DNA from: Allonocardiopsis opalescens
Lineage (GTDB): Bacteria; Actinomycetota; Actinomycetes; Streptosporangiales; Streptosporangiaceae
DNA: 64,000 nt
Assembly (NCBI RefSeq): GCF_003002095.1
Contig: NZ_PVZC01000005.1
Location: 1-64,000, forward strand
Reading direction: 5' to 3'
Of this stretch, positions 7,516 to 16,345 are shown one piece after another. Position 1 is the stretch's first letter, and the number at the start of each line of letters is the position of its first letter. Position numbers and translations under genes: made by a program. The notes beneath the pieces were generated by a model. The model was not told the origin of the DNA, did not search any database, and saw only the letters and a program-made list of their open reading frames with translations.

Positions 7516-8544
7516 ATGCCGATCGCTTCTTCGACCGCGACCTCCGGTCGCCTGCTCTCGCTGCTGTCCTTGCTGCAGGTCCGCCGCGACTGGCCCGGTG
7601 GGCTGCTCGCCCACCGGCTGGGCGTCAGCGAGCGCACGGTGCGCCGCGACGTCGATCGCCTGCGCGAACTCGGCTACCCCGTCCAGGCGGTGAAGGGACC
7701 CGACGGCGGCTACCGGCTCGAGGCGGGCAGCGAACTGCCGCCCCTGCTCTTCGACGACGAGCAGGCGGTCGCGCTCGCCGTCGCCCTGCGGATCGCGGTC
7801 GGGACGGGAGCGGGCATCGAAGAGGCCGCCGCACGGGCCCTGGCGACGCTACGCCAGGTCCTGCCGTCCCGCCTGCGGCGGCGCGTCGACGCCCTCGAGG
7901 TCACCACGGTCGAAGCGGCGGGGCGCCGGGGCGGCCCCCAGGCCGACACCGACGTCCTGCTCGCGCTGAGCGCCGCCATCCGATCCGCCGAGGAGCTGCG
8001 GTTCGACTACCGGTCGCCGACCCAGCAGGATGACGCTGGCCCGCGTCCGCCGCGACGGGTGCAGCCCCACCACCTCGTCGCCCGGAACGGACGCTGGTAC
8101 CTCGTCGGCTGGGACCCCGAGCGCACCGAGTGGCGGATCCACCGCGCCGACCGGATGACGCTACGCGTCCCCAACGGGCCGCGCTTCACCCCGCGGCAGG
8201 TGCCGGGCGGCGACGTCGCCGCCTTCGTCTCGGCCCGGTTCAAGGGCTCCGAGAGCACGGACGCCTGGCCCTGCCGCGGCGAGGTGATCCTCGGCCTTCC
8301 GGTCGCGCAGGTGGCGCCGTTCGCCACCGACGGCCTCGCCGAGGAATCCGGCCCCGGCCGGACCAGACTGGTCATGGGATCCTGGTCCTGGGCCGCTCTC
8401 GCCGCGACGCTGGCGCGTTTCGACACCGAGATCGAGGTTGTCGGACCGGATGAGTTGCGGGATGCCTTCGCCGTGCTGGCCCGCCGCGCGCAGCGCGCCG
8501 CGGGCGGGGCGATTGCGCCCGCCACGGGCCCGAGTTCCCGGTGA
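7516..8544 (+). CDS. YafY-type HTH regulator with WYL domain
   Basis: A 342-residue DeoR/YafY-like regulator. The N-terminal HTH at about residues 10-50 reads LAHRLGVSERTVRRDVDRLRELGYPV. The middle holds the WYL sensor core PHHLVARNGRWYLVGWD with RIHRADRM (about 175-215), and a C-terminal WCX-like part ends near 330. WYL domains bind nucleic-acid or nucleotide-like ligands, and actinobacteria use them as activators or repressors of neighbouring genes. The ATG at 7516 is where homology starts; the frame extends upstream without support. Divergence from the VOC gene suggests that gene is its target. Its 3' half is overlapped antisense by the abnormal 3' extension of the methyltransferase frame. 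Confidence 0.9.
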   Translation: MPIASSTATSGRLLSLLSLLQVRRDWPGGLLAHRLGVSERTVRRDVDRLRELGYPVQAVKGPDGGYRLEAGSELPPLLFDDEQAVALAVALRIAVGTGAGIEEAAARALATLRQVLPSRLRRRVDALEVTTVEAAGRRGGPQADTDVLLALSAAIRSAEELRFDYRSPTQQDDAGPRPPRRVQPHHLVARNGRWYLVGWDPERTEWRIHRADRMTLRVPNGPRFTPRQVPGGDVAAFVSARFKGSESTDAWPCRGEVILGLPVAQVAPFATDGLAEESGPGRTRLVMGSWSWAALAATLARFDTEIEVVGPDELRDAFAVLARRAQRAAGGAIAPATGPSSR

Positions 8545-9416
8545 ACGCCCGTAGGCCGGCTCATGCGAGGGGCGGCGGACCCTATCGCCCCGTCGTGAAC
8601 GGGGCCGCATCGTGGCGACCGGTACCCCGGGTCCCAGCAGGCGCGGGAGTCGAACCACACCCCCTTGCCGGTGTCGTGCGCGTCGAGCGTCGCGTGCAGC
8701 CGTTCGGCCACGTGCTCGGCGGACGCGGGATCCAGATCGGCGAGCGATTCCTTCGCCATCCACAGCTGGAGCACGGCGGCACGTGCCCGGTCGGCATCGG
8801 GGCCGTAGTAGACGGGCTCGTGTACGTCGACGACGTCCACCGCCGTGAAGCCCGCCGCCGCCAGCAGGTCGGCCGCGACGTCGGGGTCGGCCAGGGTGAA
8901 GGGGTCGACGGCCGCTGCGGCCGGCGCCGGTGGCGCCTGCCCGGGGGAGAGCGCCGCCTGGATCGCGATATGCCACTCCTGGTGCTCGGCGGCCTGCCAG
9001 ACCAGCTGCACCAGGCGCGCGCCCGGACGGAGGGCCCGCCCGATGTTGGCGAACGCGGCGCCGGGGTCGGCGAAGAACATCGTGCCGAACCGGCTGGTGG
9101 CGAGCGTGAAGTGCTCCGGCGGGAAGGCATGGGTCTGGGCGTCGGCCTGCACGAAGCCGACATTGCGGAGCCCGTCCGTCTCGGCCTGCCGGCGGGCCCG
9201 CGCCAGCATCGGACCCGAGACGTCGATGCCGAGCGCGGTCCCCGGCGTGGCGGCTCGGGCGGCGTCCCGGGTGGTCTGCCCGGTGCCGCAGCCGATGTCG
9301 AGGACACGGTCACCGGGCCGGACGTCGAGGGCCGCCCGCAGCCGCCGGTGGTAGCGGGCGAGTTCTGAGTCGTAGTCGAACAAGGCGATCGTCTCCTCAT
9401 GCCGCTGGGCCGTCAC
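8007..9416 (-). CDS. Class I SAM-dependent methyltransferase with aberrant 3' end
   Basis: The recognisable methyltransferase spans 8640-9416 (about 259 residues). Motif I VLDIGCGTGQTT (about residues 38-49), the acidic post-I region LGIDVSGPM, and motif-II-like FTLATSRFGTMFF are present; the family ends soon after a GVWFDSRA segment. Here that segment is not followed by a stop: the frame stays open for about 210 further codons, antisense to the WYL gene, ending at 8007. An alternative frame would stop at 8582, close to the usual family length, so a one-base frameshift is likely. The GTG start at 9416 (VTAQRHEE) is chosen by family homology; no good ribosome site is visible. The methyl acceptor is unknown. 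Confidence 0.65.
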   Translation of the reverse strand: MTAQRHEETIALFDYDSELARYHRRLRAALDVRPGDRVLDIGCGTGQTTRDAARAATPGTALGIDVSGPMLARARRQAETDGLRNVGFVQADAQTHAFPPEHFTLATSRFGTMFFADPGAAFANIGRALRPGARLVQLVWQAAEHQEWHIAIQAALSPGQAPPAPAAAAVDPFTLADPDVAADLLAAAGFTAVDVVDVHEPVYYGPDADRARAAVLQLWMAKESLADLDPASAEHVAERLHATLDAHDTGKGVWFDSRACWDPGYRSPRCGPVHDGAIGSAAPRMSRPTGVHRELGPVAGAIAPPAARCARRASTAKASRNSSGPTTSISVSKRASVAARAAQDQDPMTSLVRPGPDSSARPSVANGATCATGRPRITSPRQGQASVLSEPLNRAETKAATSPPGTCRGVKRGPLGTRSVIRSARWIRHSVRSGSQPTRYQRPFRATRWWGCTRRGGRGPASSCWVGDR

Positions 9417-9626
9417 GGAGTACGCCGCACGGTGTCGAGCCTCGTACCGGGTTCGAACTCCGGCAGCCACCAGGTCGCGCCGGCCGTCGGTGTCCGACCG
9501 GCCGGGCGGACCCGGGCCGGTACGGCTCAGCTCACCGGGCTCCGCCGCCCTCTGCCAGGGGATCGCCTGCGCGGACTCGTCCCCGGGCACGGACCACCGC
9601 CCCGCCGGAACCTCACAACGACGGCG

Positions 9627-10277
9627 TCAAGCGCCGGAAAGGGACGCCGGCCTGCGCAGCAGCCACTGCCCGAACGTCCGGCGCGGGGGCCGCACCACCA
9701 CGCGGCCGTGGGCCTTCCGGCCGACCAGCTCCACTCGCAGCAGGACCGGCGTGCCAGAGTCCGCCGGAGACCGGCGGTACTTGACGCTGCTGTGCACCAG
9801 CTGCAGGCCATCGGTATCGACCTCGATGCCCGGCCGCGTGACCAGCGTCAGGGTCTTCCCCTCCATGGCCAGGTCGATCCGCAGGGTGTCATGCGTGATC
9901 ACCGCCTGAGTGAAGTCGAGCGTCACCCCGCAGTACGTCAGCGCCAACTCCAGCCTGCGCGGCACCACCCAGCGCCCCACCCGCTCGATCGGCCCGCTGT
10001 GGACCTGTTCGATCCGGACGACGTCCTTGACCTCCGCCACGGTCGCCCCGGCCGCGGCCGACACCGGCGGCAGGTCCGCGGTGAGCACGGCCAGCTCGCT
10101 CAGCGTGCGCGCCGAAAGAGCGGCTTCCAGCCGCTCGTCCAACTCCTCCGCCGTCAGCAGCCCGTCCCCCGCCGCGATACGCAGCACCTCCACCACCCGG
10201 TCGCGGTCCGCGTGCGAGGCCCGCAGCTCAGGCGACGAGCCGGAGCCCTTCCCGGTGGGCGAAATCTCTCCCGACAT
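9627..10277 (-). CDS. DUF1707 (SHOCT-like) domain protein
   Basis: A 216-residue protein. The N-terminal DUF1707 domain, about residues 17-68, reads LRASHADRDRVVEVLRIAAGDGLLTAEELDERLEAALSARTLSELAVLTADLP. It is followed by a beta-rich C-terminal region with YCGVTLDFTQAVI and LRIDLAMEGKTLTLVTRPGIEVD, like the 'cell-wall-active antibiotic response' type C-terminal domain often attached to DUF1707. No membrane segment is visible, unlike many DUF1707 proteins. Function is unknown; the family is confined to actinobacteria. The ATG at 10277 is preferred over an in-frame GTG at 10310; neither has a strong ribosome site. Confidence 0.82.
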   Translation of the reverse strand: MSGEISPTGKGSGSSPELRASHADRDRVVEVLRIAAGDGLLTAEELDERLEAALSARTLSELAVLTADLPPVSAAAGATVAEVKDVVRIEQVHSGPIERVGRWVVPRRLELALTYCGVTLDFTQAVITHDTLRIDLAMEGKTLTLVTRPGIEVDTDGLQLVHSSVKYRRSPADSGTPVLLRVELVGRKAHGRVVVRPPRRTFGQWLLRRPASLSGA

Positions 10278-10502
10278 GCTTCCGTCCTGGTCCTGTCGAC
10301 CGTTCTCCACGCAACGCGGGCAGCGGCGCGACTAGCAGACTAACGCTATATCGCGACATGCCCCCCGACCAGACTCCGGTCCGGCCGGGGGCGGTGGATC
10401 CGGGACGCGGCCTCGGTGCGACGGCTCCGCACGAGGGTCAGGAGTCCGCCCCGCCCTGCCGGGCGCCAGGGGCAGCGGCGCCGCATCGGGCGGACGGCCC
10501 GG

Positions 10503-11378
10503 TCAGACGGCCTTGTCGAGGACCTCGCGGAGTTTGCGGGCGAAGGCTTCGGGTTGGCCGGCGTAGCCGGACTCTTCGCCGAGGAAGCCGCCGTGGTGGC
10601 TGGGGAAGACGGTCGCCTCCTGGTCGAGGAGTTCGGCGGTGGCGACGGCGGTGCGGCCGGTGAGGACGGCGGCGGACTCCTCGCCTACGGCGATGACGAT
10701 CCGGGTGGGCGCCGACTTGAGGGCTTCGACGTCGGGGCGGTAGGCGGTGACGGACAGGGAGCGGTCGGACAGGAGGGGGTCGTCGCGGGAGCCGTCGTCG
10801 TCGGTGGGCATGCCGAAGGCGGCGGGGTCCGGGGCGGGCTGGGCGAAGTAGTCGTCGGTGAACTCGCCCTGCCAGGAGGTCATGGCCATGAAGGCGGCCA
10901 TGCCGGCGCCCCAGCCCTTGCCGTAGTACGCCTCGCGGACGGCGGCGTTGGCGCGCTCGGCCGCCTGGGCGTCGGGGAGGGCGCTGAGGATGGGCGGTTC
11001 GTGCGCCACCAGGGTGACGACGTCCTCGGGGTGGGCGGTCACCAGGGCGAGGGCGGTGACGGCGCCGCCGCTGCTGCCGAACAGTTCGACCGGACCGGCG
11101 CCGAGGGCCTGGACGAGCGCGTGGACGTCGCCGGCCTGGACGTCGGGATCGCTGTCGACGCGGCCGTCCTTGCGGGTGCTGCGGCCCAGGCCGCGCGGGT
11201 CGTAGGTGACGACGGTGCGGTCGGGGAAGTGCGAGGCGAGTACGGCGAAGCCGCTGGCGTCCATGGGCTGGCCGATCATGACCAGGGGTGGACGTCCGTC
11301 GGCGGTCGGCAGCGGACCGCGGACGTCGTAGGCGATGTCCGCCTCGGGAGTTTCCAGTACGTGTGTCGTCATAACCAT
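10503..11378 (-). CDS. Alpha/beta-fold hydrolase
   Basis: A 291-residue single-domain alpha/beta hydrolase. The nucleophile elbow GSSGG lies at about residue 98, the preceding strand and loop read TYDPRGLGRSTR, and the oxyanion region is LVMIGQPM instead of the usual HG dipeptide. The catalytic His is probably in FPSHHGGF near 263. Family members hydrolyse esters, epoxides or lactones; the substrate is unknown. The start at ATG 11378 is backed by AAAGGG 6 bases upstream; the frame opens further but has no support. It is divergent from the GCS2-type ligase at 11623. The 244-bp gap must hold both promoters, but I saw no distinctive operator there. Confidence 0.85.
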   Translation of the reverse strand: MVMTTHVLETPEADIAYDVRGPLPTADGRPPLVMIGQPMDASGFAVLASHFPDRTVVTYDPRGLGRSTRKDGRVDSDPDVQAGDVHALVQALGAGPVELFGSSGGAVTALALVTAHPEDVVTLVAHEPPILSALPDAQAAERANAAVREAYYGKGWGAGMAAFMAMTSWQGEFTDDYFAQPAPDPAAFGMPTDDDGSRDDPLLSDRSLSVTAYRPDVEALKSAPTRIVIAVGEESAAVLTGRTAVATAELLDQEATVFPSHHGGFLGEESGYAGQPEAFARKLREVLDKAV

Positions 11379-11622
11379 GTCCGGCCCTTTCGTGTCGACG
11401 CGAGCGTATGCCCGGGCCATGACATTCGGCGGGGAGGACGCGTCCCTCGGCACGCCGCGTCCGACCAGCGCTGTCGTGGTGAGCGCGGCGGAGCGGCGCG
11501 TCTCTCAGGGCGCGACACGCCCGGATCCGGCGCATGCTCTCCGCTGGCACTCGAATGATCACTTACAGTGAGGCTCCGGAAGAGCGCCGTGCGGCCGGGG
11601 GCCGCGTAGCGGAGGGGGTCGT

Positions 11623-13014
11623 ATGGCCGCGCCTCTTCGGCGGGTCGGACTGGAGCTTGAGTTTCCCGTCGTGGAGGTCGCCACCGGCAGGGGGATGGGG
11701 CGGTCGGCGGCGGAGCGGCTGTGGCACTCCTTCGCGGCGCGCGATCCGTCGTGGCAACTGGAGGCGGAGGTGCTCAGGGGCGCCGTCACCGGGGTGTGCC
11801 GGACGGAGTCGGGCTTCCTGGAGGTCGTCAACACCGATACCGGGGTGTGCACCGTCGAGGTGGCGCTGGCTCCGCAGGAGACGATCGGCGCGGCGGTCGA
11901 CGCGGCCGTCGGCGTGCTGCGCGGGCTCCAGGAGCCGCTGGCCGCGATGGGCTACACGATGCTGAGCACGGGGATCCAGCCGCGCACCTGGTTCGATCCG
12001 GCGCGCAAGTCGCCGAAGGACTGGTACCTGCTGCTGCCGCGCCGGTGGCGGCTGCACCACTGGCTCGTCCCGATCGCCTCCCACCAGGCGTCCGTCGACG
12101 TGAGTCCCGGTGAGGCGGCCCGCGCGGTGAACGTGCTGAGCGGCTTCGCGGGGATCTTCGTCGCGCTGACCGCCGGCTCGCCGGTCGCCCGGGGCGCCCT
12201 GCAGCCGTGGAAGGAGATGCGGAACTGGGTGTGGCAGGAGCGGTGCGCGCGGGTGCCGGTCAGGGAGGCGCTGTACACCTCCAACGGGATGCCGGCGCGG
12301 CCCTACCCCCACATCGGCTCCTACATCGAGCACTTCTGGGACTCGCACCTGTACTTCCTGACGAAGTTCAAGAGCGGCGGCTACGAGGTCGTCGGCGACA
12401 GGTCGTTCAAGGACTTCATCCTGTCACCGCGCCCGGTGCGGGCCAGGCGGATCGACGGCACCCTGGTCGAGATCGCGCCGGAGCGCGACATGCTCGACCG
12501 CATCCACCAGTACGGCTGGCCGGCGGCGAAGCTGCACTACCGCTTCGACTCCGCCACCGACCTCGACGGCGTCCGCGCCGCCCTCACCGAGGGGAGGATG
12601 GCCGACTACTTCGAGCGGCACGCGGTCGGCTGCTATGTCGAGAACCGCACCTGCGGCGTCGCCCCCCACGGCGAGGAGGGCGTGACGGCCGCGCTGACGA
12701 TGGGCCTGGTCGAGCGGCTCGACGACGCCGAGGCGCTGCTGGCGCGCTTCCCGTGGGAGTACTGGTGCGAACTGTGGGCGACGGCGGGCGAGCACGGCCT
12801 GGGGGCGGCCGACCCGCGCCTGCTCGGCACCGCCCGCGAGATGCTGGAACTTGCCCAGGACGGCCTGCGCGGACGGGGCGCGGGCGAGGAGGTCCACCTG
12901 CTCCCGCTGCTGGACCGGCTGGAGCGGCGTGAGACGCCGGCCGACCGGATGATCGCCGCCTTCGGCGCGGGCGGGGTGCGGCGGCTGGTACGGGAGTTCG
13001 GACGGCCGGTCTGA
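11623..13014 (+). CDS. Glutamate-cysteine ligase family 2 (GCS2) carboxylate-amine ligase
   Basis: A 463-residue ATP-grasp-like ligase of the GCS2/YbdK type. Evidence is the N-terminal VGLELEFPVV (residues 8-17), the strong HHWLVPIASHQASVDVS substrate-site stretch (about 144-160) and PYPHIGSYIEHFWDSHLYFLT (about 226-246). These enzymes join an amino-acid gamma-carboxylate to an amine using ATP. Some make gamma-glutamylcysteine; others act in secondary metabolism or on ergothioneine- and mycothiol-like compounds. GGAGGGGG precedes the ATG at 11623 by 4 bases. Actinobacteria use mycothiol rather than glutathione, so a true glutathione role is doubtful. The gene stands alone between a divergent hydrolase and a secreted protein. 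Confidence 0.85.
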   Translation: MAAPLRRVGLELEFPVVEVATGRGMGRSAAERLWHSFAARDPSWQLEAEVLRGAVTGVCRTESGFLEVVNTDTGVCTVEVALAPQETIGAAVDAAVGVLRGLQEPLAAMGYTMLSTGIQPRTWFDPARKSPKDWYLLLPRRWRLHHWLVPIASHQASVDVSPGEAARAVNVLSGFAGIFVALTAGSPVARGALQPWKEMRNWVWQERCARVPVREALYTSNGMPARPYPHIGSYIEHFWDSHLYFLTKFKSGGYEVVGDRSFKDFILSPRPVRARRIDGTLVEIAPERDMLDRIHQYGWPAAKLHYRFDSATDLDGVRAALTEGRMADYFERHAVGCYVENRTCGVAPHGEEGVTAALTMGLVERLDDAEALLARFPWEYWCELWATAGEHGLGAADPRLLGTAREMLELAQDGLRGRGAGEEVHLLPLLDRLERRETPADRMIAAFGAGGVRRLVREFGRPV

Positions 13015-13264
13015 ACGCGCCGGCCGCGCCGGCCGCTCATGGCCGTACCCGAGGCACCGCACGTTGTTTCGGGCGTTCGCCCTGGTCACCTGCTGCCGAT
13101 GACGGTCCGCAGCGGTGTAAGCGCCGTCACACCACAGGTTCGACAACTCTCGGTGAGTAACTATATCCGCCGTGTAACTATGCTCTCGGACCTGCCGGGA
13201 CGCGTTCCCGGCAGCCCCGGGGCGACGCGCCGGCCTGCCGCGGCGCGCCCATGCCCCGGCCGTG

Positions 13265-13288
13265 GGCGCCCGGCGACCGCCGGGCGCC
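13265..13288 (+). other. 5'-UTR hairpin ahead of the secreted I36-like gene
   Basis: Perfect 10-bp stem GGCGCCCGGC/GCCGGGCGCC with a GACC loop, 10 bases before the AGGAGG ribosome site of the gene at 13310. It could stabilise the mRNA or end upstream transcription. The rest of 13015-13264 shows no gene. Confidence 0.4.
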
Positions 13289-13309
13289 GGGAGCATCCAG
13301 GAGGATCAG

Positions 13310-13741
13310 ATGTTCACCAGCCCCGCCCTTCCCGCCAGGCTCGCACGCGTGACGCTCGCGGCGGCGGCCGCGGCCGCCGCACTGCTGCCGCTCAGCGCCG
13401 CCCAGGCCGCCGCCTCCCCGCTGCCGCCCGGCGTGATCAGGCTGAACGACGGTGAACCCTGCCCGTTCGCCAGCCTGTGCCTGTACCGCGACTACAACTT
13501 CTCCGGCCCCGCCTACGCCGTCGGCGCCGGCTACAACGTCAACCTGTACGAGCTGCCCATGCCCGGCGGCGTCCACGGCCCCAGCGCGGCCAATGAGGTC
13601 TCCTCCTGGGTGAACCGGACCGGCTACCTCGCCGTGCTCATCGACGTCGACGACGATGTATCCCGCCCCCTGCCCGCCAACCGGACCCTCCAGGAGCCTC
13701 CGCCCAACAACGACACCGTCGACCTCGTCCGCTGGCCGTAG
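13310..13741 (+). CDS. Secreted peptidase-inhibitor family I36-like protein
   Basis: A 143-residue exported protein. It has a Sec signal peptide (about residues 1-35: basic start RLARV, a long alanine-rich core, cleavage after AQA). The mature part contains CPFASLCLYRDYNFSGPAYAV, the gamma-crystallin-like 'LC-Y-D-NF-G' pattern shared by Streptomyces I36 (SMPI-like) inhibitors and related small secreted proteins. SMPI inhibits metalloproteases; only two cysteines are evident here, so inhibitor activity is not assured. The start at ATG 13310 follows AGGAGG perfectly; the frame opens upstream without support. Monocistronic, followed by a very strong terminator. Confidence 0.8.
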   Translation: MFTSPALPARLARVTLAAAAAAAALLPLSAAQAAASPLPPGVIRLNDGEPCPFASLCLYRDYNFSGPAYAVGAGYNVNLYELPMPGGVHGPSAANEVSSWVNRTGYLAVLIDVDDDVSRPLPANRTLQEPPPNNDTVDLVRWP

Positions 13742-13775
13742 CCCGGACGCATCCCGGCCCGCCGCCGCGCGGGCA

Positions 13776-13806
13776 CCGCGAGGGCCGCGAACCGCGGCCC
13801 TCGCGG
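13776..13806. terminator. Bidirectional terminator
   Basis: Perfect 14-bp stem (core CGCGAGGGCCGCG/CGCGGCCCTCGCG) with an AAC loop, between the convergent secreted-protein and methyltransferase genes. Confidence 0.75.
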
Positions 13807-13815
13807 CCGGCCGGC

Positions 13816-14481
13816 TCAGGCCGGGCGGCGCGCGTAGAGGTAGAGGTGGTCCTCGGGAGGCACGGCCGGCGAGGGCGGATGGTGCACCGCCCGCCGCTCC
13901 TCGACCACCTCCAGCCCCGCCGCGCGCAGCAGCCGGGGGAAGACCTCGGCCGGGTGGCTGGTGACCCGGGTGGGGTGGCCGGCGAAGTCGATCACGGCGT
14001 CCTCCACGTCGGCCGGGACGGTGGCGAAGACCAGCAGGCCGCCGGGGACCAGCCGGCGCGCGATGCGCGCCGGCATGGCGTCCAGTTCGGCGCGCGGCAG
14101 CTGGAGCATCGAGAAGAAGGCGGTCACCGCGTCCCACTCCCCCGGCCTGTCGGGCAGGGCGCGCATGTCCACCTGCTCGAAGCGCGCCTCGGGCACCCGT
14201 TCGCGGGCCTGCGCGACCATGGCGGACGACACGTCGTAGCCGGTCACCCGGTGCCCGGCGTCGGCGAGCAACCGCGCGGTGGGCCGCCCCGTCCCCGAGC
14301 CGAGGTCCAGCACCCGGGCGCGCGGCGGCAGCCGGCCGAGCAGCCACGCGATCGCGGCCAGCTGCTCCTCCGGAACACCGAAGACCTCCTCGTAGCGGGG
14401 GGCCAGCGCGTCGAAGAGCTGCACGGCGGTCAGCGGGCGCACCGGCTTCTCGCCGCCGGGGCCGGGGGTGCCTGCGGTCAT
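13816..14481 (-). CDS. Class I SAM-dependent methyltransferase
   Basis: A 221-residue small-molecule methyltransferase. Motif I VLDLGSGTGRPTARLL is at about residues 57-72, the acidic SAM-ribose position lies in TGYDVSSAM (about 80-88), the motif II-like VDMRALP is at 105-111, and the post-II hydrophobic strand GGLLVFATVP is at 147-156. ATG 14481 is the start used by homologues, although the frame is open far upstream through the phoD antisense region. It lies 80 bp downstream of phoD on the same strand, so it may be co-transcribed, but no functional link is evident. The substrate is unknown. The gene ends against a strong bidirectional terminator. Confidence 0.85.
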   Translation of the reverse strand: MTAGTPGPGGEKPVRPLTAVQLFDALAPRYEEVFGVPEEQLAAIAWLLGRLPPRARVLDLGSGTGRPTARLLADAGHRVTGYDVSSAMVAQARERVPEARFEQVDMRALPDRPGEWDAVTAFFSMLQLPRAELDAMPARIARRLVPGGLLVFATVPADVEDAVIDFAGHPTRVTSHPAEVFPRLLRAAGLEVVEERRAVHHPPSPAVPPEDHLYLYARRPA

Positions 14482-14561
14482 CGGTCTCGCCTTTCGGGGT
14501 CGGGACGCCCTCGGGGCGCGCCTGAGCGCCCCGTCGGGCCCGTCCCCGCCTGGCGTACCCG

Positions 14562-16151
14562 CTAGGCGCCCAGTACGCGCACCCCCGGGCGGCCGTCGGC
14601 CACCTCGAAGGAGGCCAGTGTCGACTCCGGGGCGTCCCTGCGGCTCACCGTGCTCACCACGCGCAGGTCGGCGCGGAGCCGGGCGCGGGTGAGCTCGCAG
14701 CGCAGGTAGCCGCGGCGGTCGCCGTCGAAGTAGCGGATGTGCGGGTTGAAGGGGATCATCGGCCCGTAGTACGGGCCGTACACCGCGCCGTCGCCGTTGC
14801 TGGAGATGGAGGTGGCGACGATCTCCGAGGCGACGACCGGGGAGTCCGGGTCGTCGAAGTCGCGCTTGATGTCGTTGGCGAAGGTGGAGTGCCAGTCGCC
14901 GGTCAGCGCCACCGGGTTGCTCACGCCATGGCGGACCCAGGCCCGGGTCAGCCGGTTGCGCGCGGCGGGGAAGCCGTCCCAGGCGTCGTGCCACAGGCGC
15001 TCGCCCGCGGCGCCGTCGTGGTCCAGGCGGGCCAGCATGACGTTGTTGCCCAGCAGGTTCCAGCGGGCGCGCGAGGCGGCCAGGCCGTCGTAGAGCCAGC
15101 GCTCCTGCCGGAAGCCCAGCATGGTGACCGATGGCTCGTAGGACGCGGGCGAGGCGTCGGCCTCGCCCCAGCCGGCCGGGGGCACCGAGCGGTACTGGCG
15201 CCCGTCCAGGATGTCGAGCTGGGCCAGCGAGCCCCAGCGCAGCCGGCGGTAGATCCGCGGCCCGTCCGGGCCGGGGCGGGCCGGGGCCCGCACCGGCTGG
15301 TGCTCGTACCACGCCTGGTAGGCGGCGGCGCGCAGGGCGCCGATGTCGCCTTCGTACTGGGAGCGGGTGTTGGCGTAGTCGTTCTGGACCTCGTGGTCGT
15401 CCCAGGTGACCGACCAGGGGAAGCGGGCGTGGGCGGCTTGGAGGTCGGGGTCGCTCTTGTACAGGGCGTACTGCATGCGCCAGCGGGCCAGGTCGCGCGG
15501 CGCGGCGCGCAGCACGTCGGGGGTGGACGCCCTGCGCAGGCCGCCGTCGGCGGGGATGCCGCCCTCGTACACGTAGTCGCCCAGGTGCAGCACCAGGTCG
15601 AGGTCCTCGCCGGCCATGTGCGCGTAGGACGGGTAGTAGCCGTTGTCCCACGCCTGGCAGGAGGCGACCGCGAAGGAGAAGCGGCCGCCGGAGCCGTGCC
15701 AGGGGGCGGTGCGGGTGCGGCCGGCCGGCGACTGCTCGCCGCGGTAGCGGAAGCGGTAGAACCACTCCCGGTCCGGGGCCAGGCCCGCCACCTCGACGTG
15801 GACGGAGTGCGCCAGCTCGGGCAGCGCCCAGGAGGTGCCGCGCCGGACGATCCGCCGGAAGCGGTCGTCGGCGGCGACCTGCCACTCCACCGGGACGGCG
15901 CGGTCGGGCATCCCGCCGCCCGGCTCGTACGGGGCGGGCACCAGGCGGGTCCACAGCACCACGCCGCCGGCCGTCGGATCGCCGCTGGCCACGCCGAGCG
16001 TGAACGGGTACCCGCCGCCGGACGGACGCGGGGAGGCGGCGGCGGGGTCGGCCGGGAGCTGGGCCAGGGCGGCAGCGGCGGCGACACCGGCCACGCCGGC
16101 CAGGAACCGGCGCCGCTCGGCGCGCGCCGGCCCGGAGGGCTCGTCTGTCAT
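14562..16151 (-). CDS. phoD: Tat-exported alkaline phosphatase PhoD
   Basis: A 529-residue secreted phosphodiesterase/phosphomonoesterase that releases phosphate from organic phosphates outside the cell. The twin-arginine signal ERRRFLAGVAG (about residues 12-22), with an alanine-rich core and AAA-type cleavage region, directs folded export. PhoD motifs are visible: PFTLGVASGDPT near the mature start, LHLGDYVYEGG, WDDHEVQNDYAN and ALTGDWHSTFANDI; the Asp, His and Asn residues there bind Fe3+/Ca2+. The start at ATG 16151 is set by the Tat signal. PhoD is normally PhoP-induced in actinomycetes; I could not identify a clear PHO box upstream. Confidence 0.93.
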   Translation of the reverse strand: MTDEPSGPARAERRRFLAGVAGVAAAAALAQLPADPAAASPRPSGGGYPFTLGVASGDPTAGGVVLWTRLVPAPYEPGGGMPDRAVPVEWQVAADDRFRRIVRRGTSWALPELAHSVHVEVAGLAPDREWFYRFRYRGEQSPAGRTRTAPWHGSGGRFSFAVASCQAWDNGYYPSYAHMAGEDLDLVLHLGDYVYEGGIPADGGLRRASTPDVLRAAPRDLARWRMQYALYKSDPDLQAAHARFPWSVTWDDHEVQNDYANTRSQYEGDIGALRAAAYQAWYEHQPVRAPARPGPDGPRIYRRLRWGSLAQLDILDGRQYRSVPPAGWGEADASPASYEPSVTMLGFRQERWLYDGLAASRARWNLLGNNVMLARLDHDGAAGERLWHDAWDGFPAARNRLTRAWVRHGVSNPVALTGDWHSTFANDIKRDFDDPDSPVVASEIVATSISSNGDGAVYGPYYGPMIPFNPHIRYFDGDRRGYLRCELTRARLRADLRVVSTVSRRDAPESTLASFEVADGRPGVRVLGA

Positions 16152-16345
16152 GGACGAAAGGTGTACTCGCCGCAGGTGACGGGCGTGTGGCGCGCAGTTG
16201 ATCGTTGCGGGCTCGACGGCCGACGGGCGGGCGCCGGGCCGGGCCGCGGCACGGCCGGGCACAGCGTGCCGGGCCGGTGACAGACGGGTGTGCGACGCTG
16301 CCGGGGTCAGAACGGACGACGCGCCCACCGCACCCGGAGGACCGC

